Assembly (NCBI GenBank): GCA_017429525.1
Contig: JAFROT010000048.1
Coordinates: forward strand, 1-64,000
Reading direction: 5' to 3'
Origin: Bacteroidaceae bacterium
GTDB taxonomy: Bacteria; Bacteroidota; Bacteroidia; Bacteroidales; Bacteroidaceae
DNA length: 64,000 nt
Shown here: positions 35,084 to 43,403 of the stretch, piece after piece
Position numbering within the stretch: the stretch's first letter is position 1
Layout of the letters: the number at the start of each line of letters is the position of its first letter
Translations under genes and position numbers: made by a program
The notes under the pieces: model-generated
Databases searched by the model: none
The model's input: the letters and a program-made list of their open reading frames with translations, nothing else
Told to the model about the DNA's origin: nothing

Positions 35084-35908
35084 TTATTTTTCTTGTTTTT
35101 TTGCTTCTTCCCAAATTAGATCCATCTCGTCGAGGGTCATCTCGGTGAGGGGCTTGCCGATGCGAATACTATGCTCCTCGAGATAGGTGAAGCGGCGGAT
35201 GAACTTGCGGTTGGTCATCTCGAGCGCATTGTCAGGGTTGAGTTTGTAGAGACGTCCTGCGTTGATGACGGAGAAGATGAAGTCGCCCAGTTCGCCAGTT
35301 GCCTTGCGCTTGTTCTCCTCGCTGTTCTCTTGGCTGAGGGCCTCGAGCTCCGTTTCCAGTTCTCCCAGTTCCTCACGCACCTTGTCCCAGACCTGCTCGC
35401 GGCGGTCCCAGTCGAAACCTACGCCGCGGGCTTTGTCCTGAATGCGATAGGCCTTGATGAGCGAGGGCAGGGCATCGGGCACGCCGCTGAGGACGCGCTT
35501 GTTGCCGCCTTTTTCCTTCACCTTCAGCTGCTCCCAGTTCTTGAGCACTTGGTCCACCGTCACCTCGCCCTTTTCGATACGTTCTGCATCAGGGCCATAG
35601 ACGTGCGGATGGCGATAGATGAGTTTGTCGCAGAGTTTGTTGCAGACGTCGGCGATGTCGAAGTCGCCGGTCTCGCTGCCTATGCGAGCATAGAAGACGA
35701 TGTGGAGCAGCACGTCGCCCAGTTCCTTACAGATCTCTGTCTTATCATCTCGGATGAGGGCGTCGGCCAGCTCGTAGGTCTCCTCGATGGTATTCGGGCG
35801 CAGGCTCTCGTTGGTCTGCTTGCGGTCCCACGGACATTTCGTCCGCAGGTCGTCCATGACATCGAGGAGTCGGCCAAAAGCCGCTAATTTTTCTTCTCTT
35901 GTATGCAT
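35084..35908 (-). CDS. mazG: Nucleoside triphosphate pyrophosphohydrolase MazG
   Basis: A 274-residue tandem-domain MazG that hydrolyses NTPs to NMP and PPi and may limit damaged nucleotides or (p)ppGpp signalling. The first domain has [12 protein letters not shown] and [13 protein letters not shown] (metal-binding Glu residues); the second has [15 protein letters not shown]. The start at 35908 ([11 protein letters not shown]) is chosen because homologues begin there and a promoter element lies just upstream; the open frame extends to 36088 through noncoding DNA. It precedes valS by 1 bp. Confidence 0.93.
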   Translation of the reverse strand: MHTREEKLAAFGRLLDVMDDLRTKCPWDRKQTNESLRPNTIEETYELADALIRDDKTEICKELGDVLLHIVFYARIGSETGDFDIADVCNKLCDKLIYRHPHVYGPDAERIEKGEVTVDQVLKNWEQLKVKEKGGNKRVLSGVPDALPSLIKAYRIQDKARGVGFDWDRREQVWDKVREELGELETELEALSQENSEENKRKATGELGDFIFSVINAGRLYKLNPDNALEMTNRKFIRRFTYLEEHSIRIGKPLTEMTLDEMDLIWEEAKKQEK

Positions 35909-35927
35909 TCGTACTTGATTTTCGGCG

Positions 35928-35935
35928 CAAAGGTA
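35928..35935 (-). promoter_or_regulatory. -7 element of mazG-valS
   Basis: TACCTTTG on the - strand matches TAnnTTTG, 20 bp before the mazG start. No good -33 element is seen. Confidence 0.55.
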
Positions 35936-36085
35936 ATAATAATAAGCGAAAAAGGAGAAAGGAAAACTGAAAAATGAGAATTGACTTCGCACTTTTTGAC
36001 ATAGAAAGGGCCTGAGGAGCCCGTTTGTCATCGCACTCTTTCCGCCGACGGCCTCTCGTTGTGCTGTATGGGGGATGAGATGGGG

Positions 36086-36120
36086 CAAAAAAGAAGCAGA
36101 CCTGCCTCGGCAGGTCTGCT
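36086..36120 (-). terminator. Strong intrinsic terminator
   Basis: On the - strand AGCAGACCTGCC pairs perfectly with GGCAGGTCTGCT (36095-36120) and is followed by TCTTTTTT. It closes the transcript of the 38-residue small gene. Confidence 0.92.
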
Positions 36121-36144
36121 ATTGTCATGGGTCGCATTTCAAGG

Positions 36145-36261
36145 TCAGCTGTACCATATTGTGGCGTTGCTCGATGATTCGTAGTAGCGATCATAGTCGT
36201 CATTCAGGTAGTTGTCGAGCTCGTATTCCTCCTGAAAGTGCATTTTCTTTTTCGGTTTCAT
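36145..36261 (-). CDS. Small acidic/aromatic protein of 38 residues, unknown
   Basis: The ORF begins MKPKKKMHFQEEYELDNY and ends in ATIWYS. A basic start (four Lys in the first six residues) is followed by a segment full of Asp, Glu and Tyr (LDNYLNDDYDRYYE). A GGAGGA ribosome-binding site stands 7-9 bases before ATG, a full TTTG-N19-TATCTTTG promoter lies upstream, and a perfect terminator follows 25 bp after the stop. All four signals make this a confident small gene. It has no hydrophobic segment and is probably cytoplasmic. I do not recognise it. Confidence 0.75.
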   Translation of the reverse strand: MKPKKKMHFQEEYELDNYLNDDYDRYYESSSNATIWYS

Positions 36262-36312
36262 AGGCGAGTCCTCCAGTAGTTAAGTAAAACAATAGTTAGT
36301 GGTTTTGCACGA

Positions 36313-36343
36313 CAAAGATAGGTAAAAAGTGGGAAGCGGCAAA
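36313..36343 (-). promoter_or_regulatory. Promoter of the 38-residue small gene
   Basis: On the - strand TTTG (36340-36343) and TATCTTTG (36313-36320) are 19 bp apart, a near-perfect Bacteroidetes promoter. The predicted 5' UTR is about 45 nt. Confidence 0.8.
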
Positions 36344-36470
36344 TAGTATTCAACTGCTTTTAGCCGATTTTAACGATTTTTGCATCAAAAAGTGCGAATT
36401 TAAAGTGTAGGATAGACAATCGCTGAGGCCTTTATTGATGAATGACGGACCTTTTAATGAGGAATCTTTT

Positions 36471-36587
36471 AATGACGAATGACGAGTGACGAATAAAAGG
36501 CAGCGTCCTCTAATGACGAATAAAATATACCATTATAGAGCACATAGGACACAGGTAACTTTTATTCGTCACTCGTCATTCGTCATT
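36471..36587. repeat. Inverted repeat with perfect 29-bp heptamer arms
   Basis: Arms 36471-36499 and 36559-36587 are perfectly complementary and are built from AATGACG-type heptamers; the loop is 59 bases. More AATGACG/TCATTCA units flank both sides (about 36437-36470 and 36588-36622). The element sits between the divergent small gene and the sialate esterase gene. Confidence 0.85.
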
Positions 36588-36719
36588 TGTCATTAATACT
36601 ATTGTCATTCATCATTCATCAGTGGCGATTACATTCGAGGGTGTCTCACTTTTTTTGCTAAACGTCTCTTATACGTTCGAAAATCTATGACGGAAAGCGT
36701 CTATGTACGCAAAAAAATG

Positions 36720-36727
36720 TATCTTTG
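36720..36727 (+). promoter_or_regulatory. -7 element of the sialate esterase gene
   Basis: TATCTTTG matches TAnnTTTG about 43 bp before the ATG. No TTTG -33 is seen at the right spacing. Confidence 0.55.
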
Positions 36728-36769
36728 CGACGATTTTACAGAAAACTAAAGCCAAACTAAAGCCAAAGA

Positions 36770-38671
36770 ATGATGAATAGATTCTTGTCCTTAGCCTTAT
36801 TGTTCGCCTGTTCGCTCACGTCGTCTGCCAAGGTACGGTTGCCGCAAATGTTTCAGTCGGGCATGGTCGTCCAGCGCGGTTGTTCCATTCCTGTTTGGGG
36901 GCAGGCTGATAGCGGCGAACGTGTCGTAGTCAGTTTCCGCAAGAAGAGCTACGAGACCTTTGCCGATGCCAACGGGCATTGGCGACTGGAGCTGCCGCAG
37001 CAGAAAGCAGGCGGTCCCTATCGGATGGCTGTCAACGACGTCGTGTTGGACAGCGTTTTCGTAGGGGATGTCTGGCTCTGTTCGGGGCAGTCGAACATTG
37101 ATGTCACCGTGGAGCGAGTCTACCCGCAGTACACCCACGTGATTGACGACTATGCCAACGACCACATTCGCCTGCTGCGCGTCCTGACCGACACCGACAC
37201 GCACGGCCCCAAGAGCAACATCAAGCAGACGTCGTGGCGCGCGCTCAACCGCGATAATGCCTGGACGTTCTCGGCCGTAGGCTATTTCCTCGGACGGGAG
37301 ATGTTCAGGCGGGCGGGCGTTCCGCAGGGCATCATCGTCAACAGCTTGGGGGGCTCGCCTATCCAGGCATGGCTGGCGGCCGACACCATCCGCAACCACT
37401 TCCCCGCCGACTACCAACGGCTGGTCTACTATCAGGACGACGACGTCGTGCGTGCCCTGCAAACCGCCAACCAGCAAGCCAGCAATCGCTGGCAACGGCA
37501 GATGGACGAGTACGACCCCGGTCTGCTCCAAGGCTATGCTCAGCCCGATTTCGATGACCATGCCTGGCGCGAGGTCCGGCAGTACGACAACATCACGGGC
37601 AGACCTCAATACGTAGGCTCGTTCTGGGCACGCCAGCAAGTGGACATTGACGCCGCTCATGCGGGCCGTCCGGCTCGCCTGTTGCTCGGTACGTTGTTCG
37701 ACATGGACTATACTTATTTGAACGGGCGCGAGGTTGGGCGGACTTATTACCAGTATCCACCGCGACGCTACGATATTCCGGCCGGAGTCTTACGCGAAGG
37801 AGCAAACACCTTGGCCGTGCGCTTTGTAACGAAGGGCGGCAATCCTCATTTCATCAAGGAGAAGCCTTACAAGCTCGTTTTCGACGATGGCTCAGAGCTG
37901 CCTCTGTCTGACCGTTGGCGTGTCAGCGAAGGTGCTCCCATGCCCCGCTGTCCGCAGGCGGATATCTCCGTGCAGAACCTACCCTCCGTGCTCTATAACG
38001 CGATGCTGTGCCCCCTGGCGCCTTATCCATTGGCAGGCGTCGTCTGGTATCAAGGCGAATCGAACACCGGCGACGGTGCCATCTACGAGCAGATGCTGAC
38101 GCAACTCATCACGGGCTGGCGGCAACTGTGGCAAGCGCCTGAGATGCCTTTTGTGGTCGTGCAGCTGGCCAATTTCATGGAGCCGTCGGCTCAGCCGCAG
38201 GAATCAGGGTGGTCGCTCGTTCGCGAAGCCCAGCGCCTGGCTGCCAAGCACGTTCCGCAAACTGCTCTGGCCGTGACCATAGACCTCGGCGAGACGGTGG
38301 ACATCCATCCGTTGCGCAAGCGTGAGGTTGCCGAGCGCGTGGCGCTTGCCTTCGACCATCTGAAATGGAATCCGCGTACTCAACTCTCGCCCGAAGTGAC
38401 CTCGGCCACTGCAGACGGCACCGTCGTCACGCTGACCCTTGACCAAGCGTTGGCACAGGAAGGCGAGTTCTATGAGTTCGAAGTCGCAGGTGCCGATGGC
38501 CGCTTCGTCAATGCGCAAGCGTCGGGCAGCGGTCGCAGCCTACGCCTCACTTCGGGCGTCAGCCAACCTCGCCGCGTCAGGTATGCGTGGAAGAATAATC
38601 CTATCAAGGCCAATGTCTATGGCCTGAACGGACTGCCGATGTCGCCCTTTCAGATGGAGGTGGGGAAGTGA
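36770..38671 (+). CDS. Secreted sialate O-acetylesterase-type protein
   Basis: A 633-residue secreted esterase with a signal peptide (to about residue 20). VWLCSGQSNID near residue 106 carries the nucleophilic Ser; GGSPIQAWLA, VVWYQGESNTGDG and the late DLGETVDIHPLRK (catalytic Asp/His) are SASA-family landmarks. A beta-sandwich (about 270-370) is inserted between the two halves, as in Bacteroides sialate 9-O-acetylesterases. Members deacetylate sialic acids, but relatives deacetylate plant glycans, and no sialidase lies nearby. Two consecutive ATG codons (36770, 36773) could each start translation. Confidence 0.88.
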   Translation: MMNRFLSLALLFACSLTSSAKVRLPQMFQSGMVVQRGCSIPVWGQADSGERVVVSFRKKSYETFADANGHWRLELPQQKAGGPYRMAVNDVVLDSVFVGDVWLCSGQSNIDVTVERVYPQYTHVIDDYANDHIRLLRVLTDTDTHGPKSNIKQTSWRALNRDNAWTFSAVGYFLGREMFRRAGVPQGIIVNSLGGSPIQAWLAADTIRNHFPADYQRLVYYQDDDVVRALQTANQQASNRWQRQMDEYDPGLLQGYAQPDFDDHAWREVRQYDNITGRPQYVGSFWARQQVDIDAAHAGRPARLLLGTLFDMDYTYLNGREVGRTYYQYPPRRYDIPAGVLREGANTLAVRFVTKGGNPHFIKEKPYKLVFDDGSELPLSDRWRVSEGAPMPRCPQADISVQNLPSVLYNAMLCPLAPYPLAGVVWYQGESNTGDGAIYEQMLTQLITGWRQLWQAPEMPFVVVQLANFMEPSAQPQESGWSLVREAQRLAAKHVPQTALAVTIDLGETVDIHPLRKREVAERVALAFDHLKWNPRTQLSPEVTSATADGTVVTLTLDQALAQEGEFYEFEVAGADGRFVNAQASGSGRSLRLTSGVSQPRRVRYAWKNNPIKANVYGLNGLPMSPFQMEVGK

Positions 38672-38700
38672 GCCTTGCCTTTGCCTAAGGCTTTCTCTTT
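38671..38700 (+). terminator. Weak terminator after the sialate esterase
   Basis: AGCCTT (38671-38676) pairs with AAGGCT (38687-38692), followed by TTCTCTTT. The stem is short, so termination may depend on the stronger hairpin at 38726-38754. Confidence 0.4.
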
Positions 38701-38725
38701 GCGGCTGAACGTGGAGAGAAAGCGC

Positions 38726-38754
38726 GAGAGCTGAGTCGCGTGGACTCAGCTCTC
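38726..38754. terminator. Perfect 12-bp hairpin over the tyrA stop codon
   Basis: GAGAGCTGAGTC (38726-38737) pairs perfectly with GACTCAGCTCTC (38743-38754) around a five-base loop. It includes the tyrA stop codon and lies between convergent genes. The following T-run on the - strand is weak (GCTTTCTCT). Confidence 0.6.
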
Positions 38755-39522
38755 AATGTTTCGGCGTATTTTGGTCAGGTAAGCCGTCATGGCCGCCTCG
38801 TCGCGGTCGTCGATGATCTGGATGAGCTGTTTCAGCTCCGAGCGTATCATCTCCACTTTGGGCTTCGTGTGCGGGTTGAAGAGGATTTCGCGCAGGAGCG
38901 TGTCGTCCTCCGAGAGCACGCCTCGCGCAATCTTCATATGCCGCTTGAAGGTCGTTCCCGGCGTGTCCTGGTGTTTCATGACGGCCGAGAAGACGAAAGT
39001 CGAGACGAAGGGAATGGAGAGCGAGTAGGACATCGTCTCGTCGTGCTCGGCAAACGAGAGTTCCTTCAGGTTGAGGCCGAGACGCGTGTAGAGGTCGCGG
39101 AAGAAGATGCGGCCCATATAATCGCCCTCGTTGATGAGGATGGCGTTCTCGCGCGAGAGGTCGCCGAGGTTGGCGAAGGTGGGGCCGAACATAGGATGCG
39201 ACGAGGCGTAGCGATGGCCGGTCGACTCGTAGTATTCCTTGAAGCCCGTCTTGACGCTGCTGATGTCCGAGAGGACGCAGTCGCGCCCGATGTGAGGCAG
39301 CAGCTCGTCGAAGACGGTGAGCGTGTACTTCAGCGAGACAGCGTTGATGACGAACTCAGGGTTGAAGGCGTCGACCTCGTCGAGCGAGGTGAACCGCTGC
39401 GTATTGTAGAGGAAGCGCATGCGCTGAGGGTCGTTGTCGTAGACCGCCACTTCATGATCGAAGGAGAGCAGGTCGGTGAAGAACGATCCCATCTTGCCAG
39501 CGCCGAGGATGAGGATTCGCAT
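38746..39522 (-). CDS. tyrA: Prephenate dehydrogenase
   Basis: A 258-residue TyrA that oxidatively decarboxylates prephenate to 4-hydroxyphenylpyruvate for tyrosine. ILILGAGKMGSFF is the NAD-binding loop, SDISSVKTGF and SSHPMFGPTFANL (conserved His) are active-site landmarks. It lacks an ACT domain and a chorismate mutase domain, the latter being supplied by the neighbouring DAHP synthase fusion. It is the last gene of the aromatic operon, 15 bp after the fusion gene. Confidence 0.92.
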   Translation of the reverse strand: MRILILGAGKMGSFFTDLLSFDHEVAVYDNDPQRMRFLYNTQRFTSLDEVDAFNPEFVINAVSLKYTLTVFDELLPHIGRDCVLSDISSVKTGFKEYYESTGHRYASSHPMFGPTFANLGDLSRENAILINEGDYMGRIFFRDLYTRLGLNLKELSFAEHDETMSYSLSIPFVSTFVFSAVMKHQDTPGTTFKRHMKIARGVLSEDDTLLREILFNPHTKPKVEMIRSELKQLIQIIDDRDEAAMTAYLTKIRRNIES

Positions 39523-39537
39523 AGTTGGGAACTGTTT

Positions 39538-40611
39538 TTATTTGTTCATGACTTCAATCTGCTGACGGACGCTCTCGCTGTGGATGGCCTCGTAGACCTT
39601 TTTGACGAAGTCCGGATTCATGCCGCAGAGGGCTCCCTGAGCTCCTCGCTTGTCGAGGATTTCGCTGTAGCGTGTAGTCTGCACGACAGTCATATTATGC
39701 AGTTTCTTGTACTCCGCAATCTCGCGGCTGATGCGCATGCGCTTGGTCAGCAAGTCCATCAGCGCGTTGTCCAGTTCGTCAATTTGCTTGCGCAGTTGGC
39801 TGATACTCTCGGTAGCCTCTACGCTGTCGCGGATGACGAGCCGGTCGAGGATGAAGTCGAGCACCTCGGGCAGCACCTGCTGCTTGGCATCGCTCCAGGC
39901 GCAGTCGGGGTTGCAGTGGCTCTCGATCATCAGTCCGTCGAAGCCCAGGTCCATGGCCTGCTGGGAGATGGGCGCGATTAGGTCGCGTCGGCCGCCCATG
40001 TGACTGGGGTCCGTGATGATGGGCAGGGCGGGGAAGCGGCGCTTCAGCTCGATGGGCAGGTGCCACATCGGCGGGTTGCGGTAGAGCTTCTGGTCTACGC
40101 TCGAGAAGCCTCGATGGATGGCTCCGAGTCGGCGAATGCCGGCATTGTTGATGCGCTGCAAGGCACCCGTCCACAGCTCGATGTCGGGGTTCACGGGGTT
40201 CTTGACGAAGACGGGCACGTCCACGCCTCGGAGGGCGTCGGCGATGGCCTGGACGGAGAAGGGGTTGGCGCTCGTGCGCGCTCCTATCCACAGGATGTCA
40301 ACGCCCGCTGCCAGCGCCGCTTCCACGTGTTCGGGCGTGGCTACTTCCGTGGCGGTGAGCATCCCGGTCTCGGCCTTGACGCGCTGCAGCCAGGGCAGGG
40401 CGGGCTTGCCCTTGCCTTCGAAGCCTCCGGGCTTCGTGCGGGGCTTCCAAACGCCGGCACGGAAGATCTTGATGCCGTTGTCCGCCAGCTGGCGGGCGGT
40501 TTCCATGACCTGCTCCTCGGTTTCGGCCGAGCAGGGGCCGGCAATCACCAACGGGCGTTGCTGTTCAATACCGGGGAGGGAGAGAGGTGATAATTCTAAT
40601 TCGAAATCCAT
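39538..40611 (-). CDS. DAHP synthase fused to chorismate mutase
   Basis: A 357-residue bifunctional enzyme. Residues about 1-255 are a DAHP synthase of the KDO8P-synthase-like type (VIAGPCSAETEEQV, FRAGVWKPRTKPGGFEGKG, ITDPSHMGGRRDL, ESHCNPD). Residues about 270-357 are an AroQ-type all-helical chorismate mutase (ISQLRKQIDELDNALMDLL, KRMRISREIAEYKK). It thus catalyses both the first committed shikimate step and the branch to prephenate, and chorismate or prephenate could feed back through the mutase domain, as in comparable fusions. It sits between the aminotransferase (87-bp gap) and tyrA. Confidence 0.94.
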   Translation of the reverse strand: MDFELELSPLSLPGIEQQRPLVIAGPCSAETEEQVMETARQLADNGIKIFRAGVWKPRTKPGGFEGKGKPALPWLQRVKAETGMLTATEVATPEHVEAALAAGVDILWIGARTSANPFSVQAIADALRGVDVPVFVKNPVNPDIELWTGALQRINNAGIRRLGAIHRGFSSVDQKLYRNPPMWHLPIELKRRFPALPIITDPSHMGGRRDLIAPISQQAMDLGFDGLMIESHCNPDCAWSDAKQQVLPEVLDFILDRLVIRDSVEATESISQLRKQIDELDNALMDLLTKRMRISREIAEYKKLHNMTVVQTTRYSEILDKRGAQGALCGMNPDFVKKVYEAIHSESVRQQIEVMNK

Positions 40612-40698
40612 ATCTTTTCATTGTTTAGTGTTTAGCGTTTCATGCAGCGAGCCCTGAAGATGATTCCGTTCGCCGGCCAGAGGCTCGTGAGCCGATGC

Positions 40699-41886
40699 TT
40701 AGTCCTTCAGCTTCAGGCTCGAGATTCGGCGCAGCGCCTCGCGCATCCGTTCGTCTTTGGCGCAGAGCGAGATGCGGACGTAGCGGTTGCCGTTGCTTCC
40801 GAAGATGAAGCCGGGCGCGATGAAGACGCGTGCCTCGTGAAGGACGCGCTCCGTGAGGTCCTCGACGTTGGCAGTCGAGTCGGGTATGCGCCCCCAGAGG
40901 AACATGCCCGTCTGCGTCGCGTCGAAGGTGCATCCCAGCGCCGTCATAATCTGCTCGGCGATGGCGCGGCGCGTCGCGTAGACGCGCACGTTGGCCTGCT
41001 CGTGCCACGCGTCCTCATTGTTCGTGAGCGCCTCGGCGGCTGCTAATTGCAGCGCGCGGAAGGTGCCGCTGTCGATGTTGGTCTTCACCTTCAGAATCCA
41101 GCGGATGAACTCGGCATTCGTCGAGAGCATGCCTACGCGCCAGCCAGGCATGTTATGGCTCTTCGACATCGAGTTGAACTCGATGCAGCACTCCTTGGCA
41201 CCAGCCACTTGGAGTATGCTGAGTCGTTCTCCGTCGTTGAGGATGAAGCTGTAGGGGTTGTCGTTGACGACGACGATGCCGTGCTCCTGTGCGAAGGCCA
41301 CCAGCCGCTCGTAAGTCTCCCGACGTGCGCGTGCACCTGTCGGCATGTGCGGGTAGTTGGTCCACATGAGCTTGACGCGCGAGAGGTCCATCCGTTCCAG
41401 CTGCTCGAAGTCCGGTTGCCAGCCTCCAGCCTCCGTCAGGTCGTAGTTCACCACTTCCGCACCCAGCAGGCGCGAGAGGGCCGTATAGGTCGGATAGCCG
41501 GGATTGGGCACGAGCACCTGCTCGCCGGGGTTGACGAAGGCCAGGGTCACGTGTAAGATACCTTCTTTCGAACCGATGAGGGGTTGAATCTCGGTCTGCG
41601 GCTCGAGCGTGACGCCGTACCAGCGCTTGTAGAAAGCGGCCATGGCCTGCTTCAGTTCGGGCGTGCCTACGGTGGGCTGATAGCCGTGGCCGTCGGGTTT
41701 GCGCGCTTCGTCGCAGAGCACTTGGATGGTGCGCTCCGACGGTGGCATGTCGGGGCTGCCGATAGCCAGCGAGATGATATCCCGCCCCTCGGCATTCAGT
41801 TGAGCCACTTCCTTCAGCTTGCGCGAGAAGTAGTACTCCTGTACGTCGGCCAGTCGGTCGGCAGGCTTAAATGCTTTCTTTTCCAT
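40699..41886 (-). CDS. Class I/II aminotransferase, probably aromatic
   Basis: A fold-type I PLP aminotransferase of about 395 residues. Landmarks are LAIGSPDMPPSE, NPGYPTY, WTNYPHMPTGA, NDNPYSF (PLP-ring Asp region), SMSKSHNMPGWRVG with the PLP Lys, and YVRISLC with the substrate-carboxylate Arg. The operon places it between pheA and tyrA products, so it probably transaminates phenylpyruvate and 4-hydroxyphenylpyruvate. The ATG at 41886 gives a 20-bp overlap with pheA; a TTG at 41901 is possible but less likely. Confidence 0.88.
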   Translation of the reverse strand: MEKKAFKPADRLADVQEYYFSRKLKEVAQLNAEGRDIISLAIGSPDMPPSERTIQVLCDEARKPDGHGYQPTVGTPELKQAMAAFYKRWYGVTLEPQTEIQPLIGSKEGILHVTLAFVNPGEQVLVPNPGYPTYTALSRLLGAEVVNYDLTEAGGWQPDFEQLERMDLSRVKLMWTNYPHMPTGARARRETYERLVAFAQEHGIVVVNDNPYSFILNDGERLSILQVAGAKECCIEFNSMSKSHNMPGWRVGMLSTNAEFIRWILKVKTNIDSGTFRALQLAAAEALTNNEDAWHEQANVRVYATRRAIAEQIMTALGCTFDATQTGMFLWGRIPDSTANVEDLTERVLHEARVFIAPGFIFGSNGNRYVRISLCAKDERMREALRRISSLKLKD

Positions 41887-42709
41887 GCTTGTATTCTCCA
41901 AGGATTTTCAGGTCAGAAGTCAGTGGTCGAATGGCGTCGATGCCTTGCGAGTAGCGCGTGTAGTCGTTGAACTGGACGTCGACGTAGAACAGGTATTCCC
42001 ATTCGCGGCCGATGATGGGCAGCGACTGGATCTTCGTCAGGTTCAACTTGTAGAACGAGAGGATGGAGAGCACCTGCGAGAGCGAGCCCTCCTCGTGAGG
42101 CAGCGCGAAGACGATACTGGCCTTGTCTGTCGTGAGTATATTTCTTAGTAGATTCGCGCGCGCAGGCGAAGCGATGACCAGGAAGCGCGTGAAGTTGTGT
42201 TTGTTCGTTTCAATGCCTTGCTCCAGGACCTTGAGGCCGTACATCTGGGCGAGGGCTGCCGAGCCGATGGCCGCGTGATGGTGCATCTGTCCCTGGGCGA
42301 TGGTGCGTGCAGCGCCAGCCGTGTCCGTGGCCTCGACCACTTTCAGCGTGGGGTGCTGCCCGAGGAAGTCGCGGCACTGCATCAGCGCCACCGGGTGGGA
42401 GTGGACCTCTTGGATGTCGTCCCAGTCGTCGTCGGGCAGACAGAGCAGCGAATGTTTGATGCGCAGCTTGTGCTCGCCCACAATCGTGGCGCCCGATTCG
42501 CGCAGCAGCTCGTAGTTATGCAGCAGCGAACCGGCGATCGTGTTCTCGATGGCCACGAAGCCGATGGCCGTCGGGTCGTCACGGAGCGTGGCGAACACCT
42601 GCTCGAAGGTGGAGCAGCAGATAAGACCTATCTCCTCGTCCTCGAAGAACTGATGGGCAGCGATATCGTGGAAGCTGCCCTCTATGCCTTGGATCGCAAT
42701 GCGTTTCAT
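41867..42709 (-). CDS. pheA: Prephenate dehydratase
   Basis: A 280-residue monofunctional PheA. It converts prephenate to phenylpyruvate. The periplasmic-binding-like catalytic half starts AIQGIEGSFHDIAAHQFF and includes FVAIENTIAGSL; HNFTRFLVIA holds the Thr-Arg-Phe motif. A C-terminal ACT domain (about 195-275: IVFALPHEEGSLSQVLSIL, ESRP-like site replaced by TKIQSLP) would mediate phenylalanine inhibition. It is the first gene of the operon and is preceded by the leader peptide and terminator, so its transcription is predicted to be attenuated. Confidence 0.94.
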   Translation of the reverse strand: MKRIAIQGIEGSFHDIAAHQFFEDEEIGLICCSTFEQVFATLRDDPTAIGFVAIENTIAGSLLHNYELLRESGATIVGEHKLRIKHSLLCLPDDDWDDIQEVHSHPVALMQCRDFLGQHPTLKVVEATDTAGAARTIAQGQMHHHAAIGSAALAQMYGLKVLEQGIETNKHNFTRFLVIASPARANLLRNILTTDKASIVFALPHEEGSLSQVLSILSFYKLNLTKIQSLPIIGREWEYLFYVDVQFNDYTRYSQGIDAIRPLTSDLKILGEYKHGKESI

Positions 42710-42733
42710 TTCTCTTGCTTTTAACGATTAGCT

Positions 42734-42766
42734 CAAAAAGAAATCCCGCTTCTGGAGTGAAGCGGG
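42734..42766 (-). terminator. Attenuator terminator before pheA
   Basis: On the - strand CCCGCTTC (42759-42766) pairs perfectly with GAAGCGGG (42745-42752) around a six-base loop and is followed by ATTTCTTTTT. The pheA start lies 25-30 bp downstream. The position between leader peptide and first gene makes it the termination branch of an attenuator. Confidence 0.9.
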
Positions 42767-42832
42767 ACCCTTGATTACTATTTTCAATTTCAATTTTCCA
42801 ATTTCAAATTGACGCACGGCCTGCCGCTTCAC
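42757..42832 (-). promoter_or_regulatory. Antiterminator pairing of the pheA leader
   Basis: GTGAAGCGG (42824-42832), which overlaps the leader-peptide stop codon, is exactly complementary to CCGCTTCAC (42757-42765), the 5' arm and loop of the terminator. The two structures are mutually exclusive. A ribosome stalled on the aromatic codons would leave this segment free to block the terminator; a ribosome reaching the stop codon would cover it and allow termination. The loop between contains 7-bp-period CAATTTC repeats (42785-42812). Confidence 0.8.
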
Positions 42833-42885
42833 CTCTGCTGGGTAAAGTAAAAGTAAAACCAATAATATGCGTTCAAGTGTTGCAT
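42829..42885 (-). CDS. Aromatic leader peptide of the pheA operon
   Basis: An 18-codon ORF encoding MQHLNAYYWFYFYFTQQR. Codons 7-14 are Tyr, Tyr, Trp, Phe, Tyr, Phe, Tyr, Phe without interruption, which is far beyond chance and matches the logic of amino-acid operon leader peptides. It begins about 20 nt after the predicted transcription start, and its stop overlaps the antiterminator segment. The mixture of Tyr, Phe and Trp codons suits an operon that makes both Phe and Tyr. No strong Shine-Dalgarno is visible, as is common in this phylum. Confidence 0.88.
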   Translation of the reverse strand: MQHLNAYYWFYFYFTQQR

Positions 42886-42912
42886 GGATGTCTTGTTCTT
42901 GTTTTGACGCCG

Positions 42913-42944
42913 CAAAAGTATATATTTTCTGTGATACCGCCAAA
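42913..42944 (-). promoter_or_regulatory. Promoter of the aromatic operon
   Basis: On the - strand TTTG (42941-42944) and TACTTTTG (42913-42920) are 20 bp apart, a full -33/-7 match. Transcription should start near 42906, ahead of the leader peptide. Confidence 0.8.
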
Positions 42945-43052
42945 TAAAATATCATTTTTTCATTAAAAACCTCCAAAAACTATCCTTTTGTACAGATAAT
43001 AGTCGTGGCAGCAGACCCAATGAGCCAGGAAGTGAACCCATGCGGGGCCTGA

Positions 43053-43205
43053 GAAATGGACAATGGAAAATGGACAATGGAAAATGGACAATGGAAGATG
43101 GACTATGGAACATGAATCGCTCGGCCCAAAGCGACGCTTCTTGAGGTATCAAGCGTCACCCTTCGGGATGCCGAGCGATTCATTGTCCATTTTCCATTGT
43201 CCATT
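43053..43205. repeat. Heptamer-armed inverted repeat (AATGGAC/AATGGAA)
   Basis: The left side is eight heptamers of AATGGAC or AATGGAA type (43053-43112). The inner perfect stem is AATCGCTCGGC (43115-43125) with 43170-43180, and a nested GACGCTT/AAGCGTC stem lies within. The right side (43181-43205) again spells the heptamers in reverse complement, so several pairing registers are possible. It lies between the divergent aromatic operon and putA. Confidence 0.85.
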
Positions 43206-43321
43206 ATTAATTGAAGAGTCCCTGCGAAACCTCCGACGGCAAATAATCGCCGTTTTTCATTATTTCAACAATGCCTTTCTTACTTTTCTTCGCTTTCAGC
43301 CGAAAAAAAAGATTCATTTTT

Positions 43322-43352
43322 TTTGCACGTTGGTCGAATTGCACTAAATTTG
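43322..43352 (+). promoter_or_regulatory. Promoter of putA
   Basis: TTTG (43322-43325) and TAAATTTG (43345-43352) are 19 bp apart. Transcription would start near 43359, leaving a ~210-nt leader before putA that contains a candidate uORF. Confidence 0.75.
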
Positions 43353-43403
43353 CAACCGAAGACTTACAAAGAAACCTTTTTTCCCACCTTAACCTACGCG
43401 CCT

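Noticed and set aside
42728-42976. 82-codon ORF covering the pheA leader in another frame
   Set aside because: It begins upstream of the predicted transcription start and runs through the terminator; the aromatic leader peptide explains the region better.
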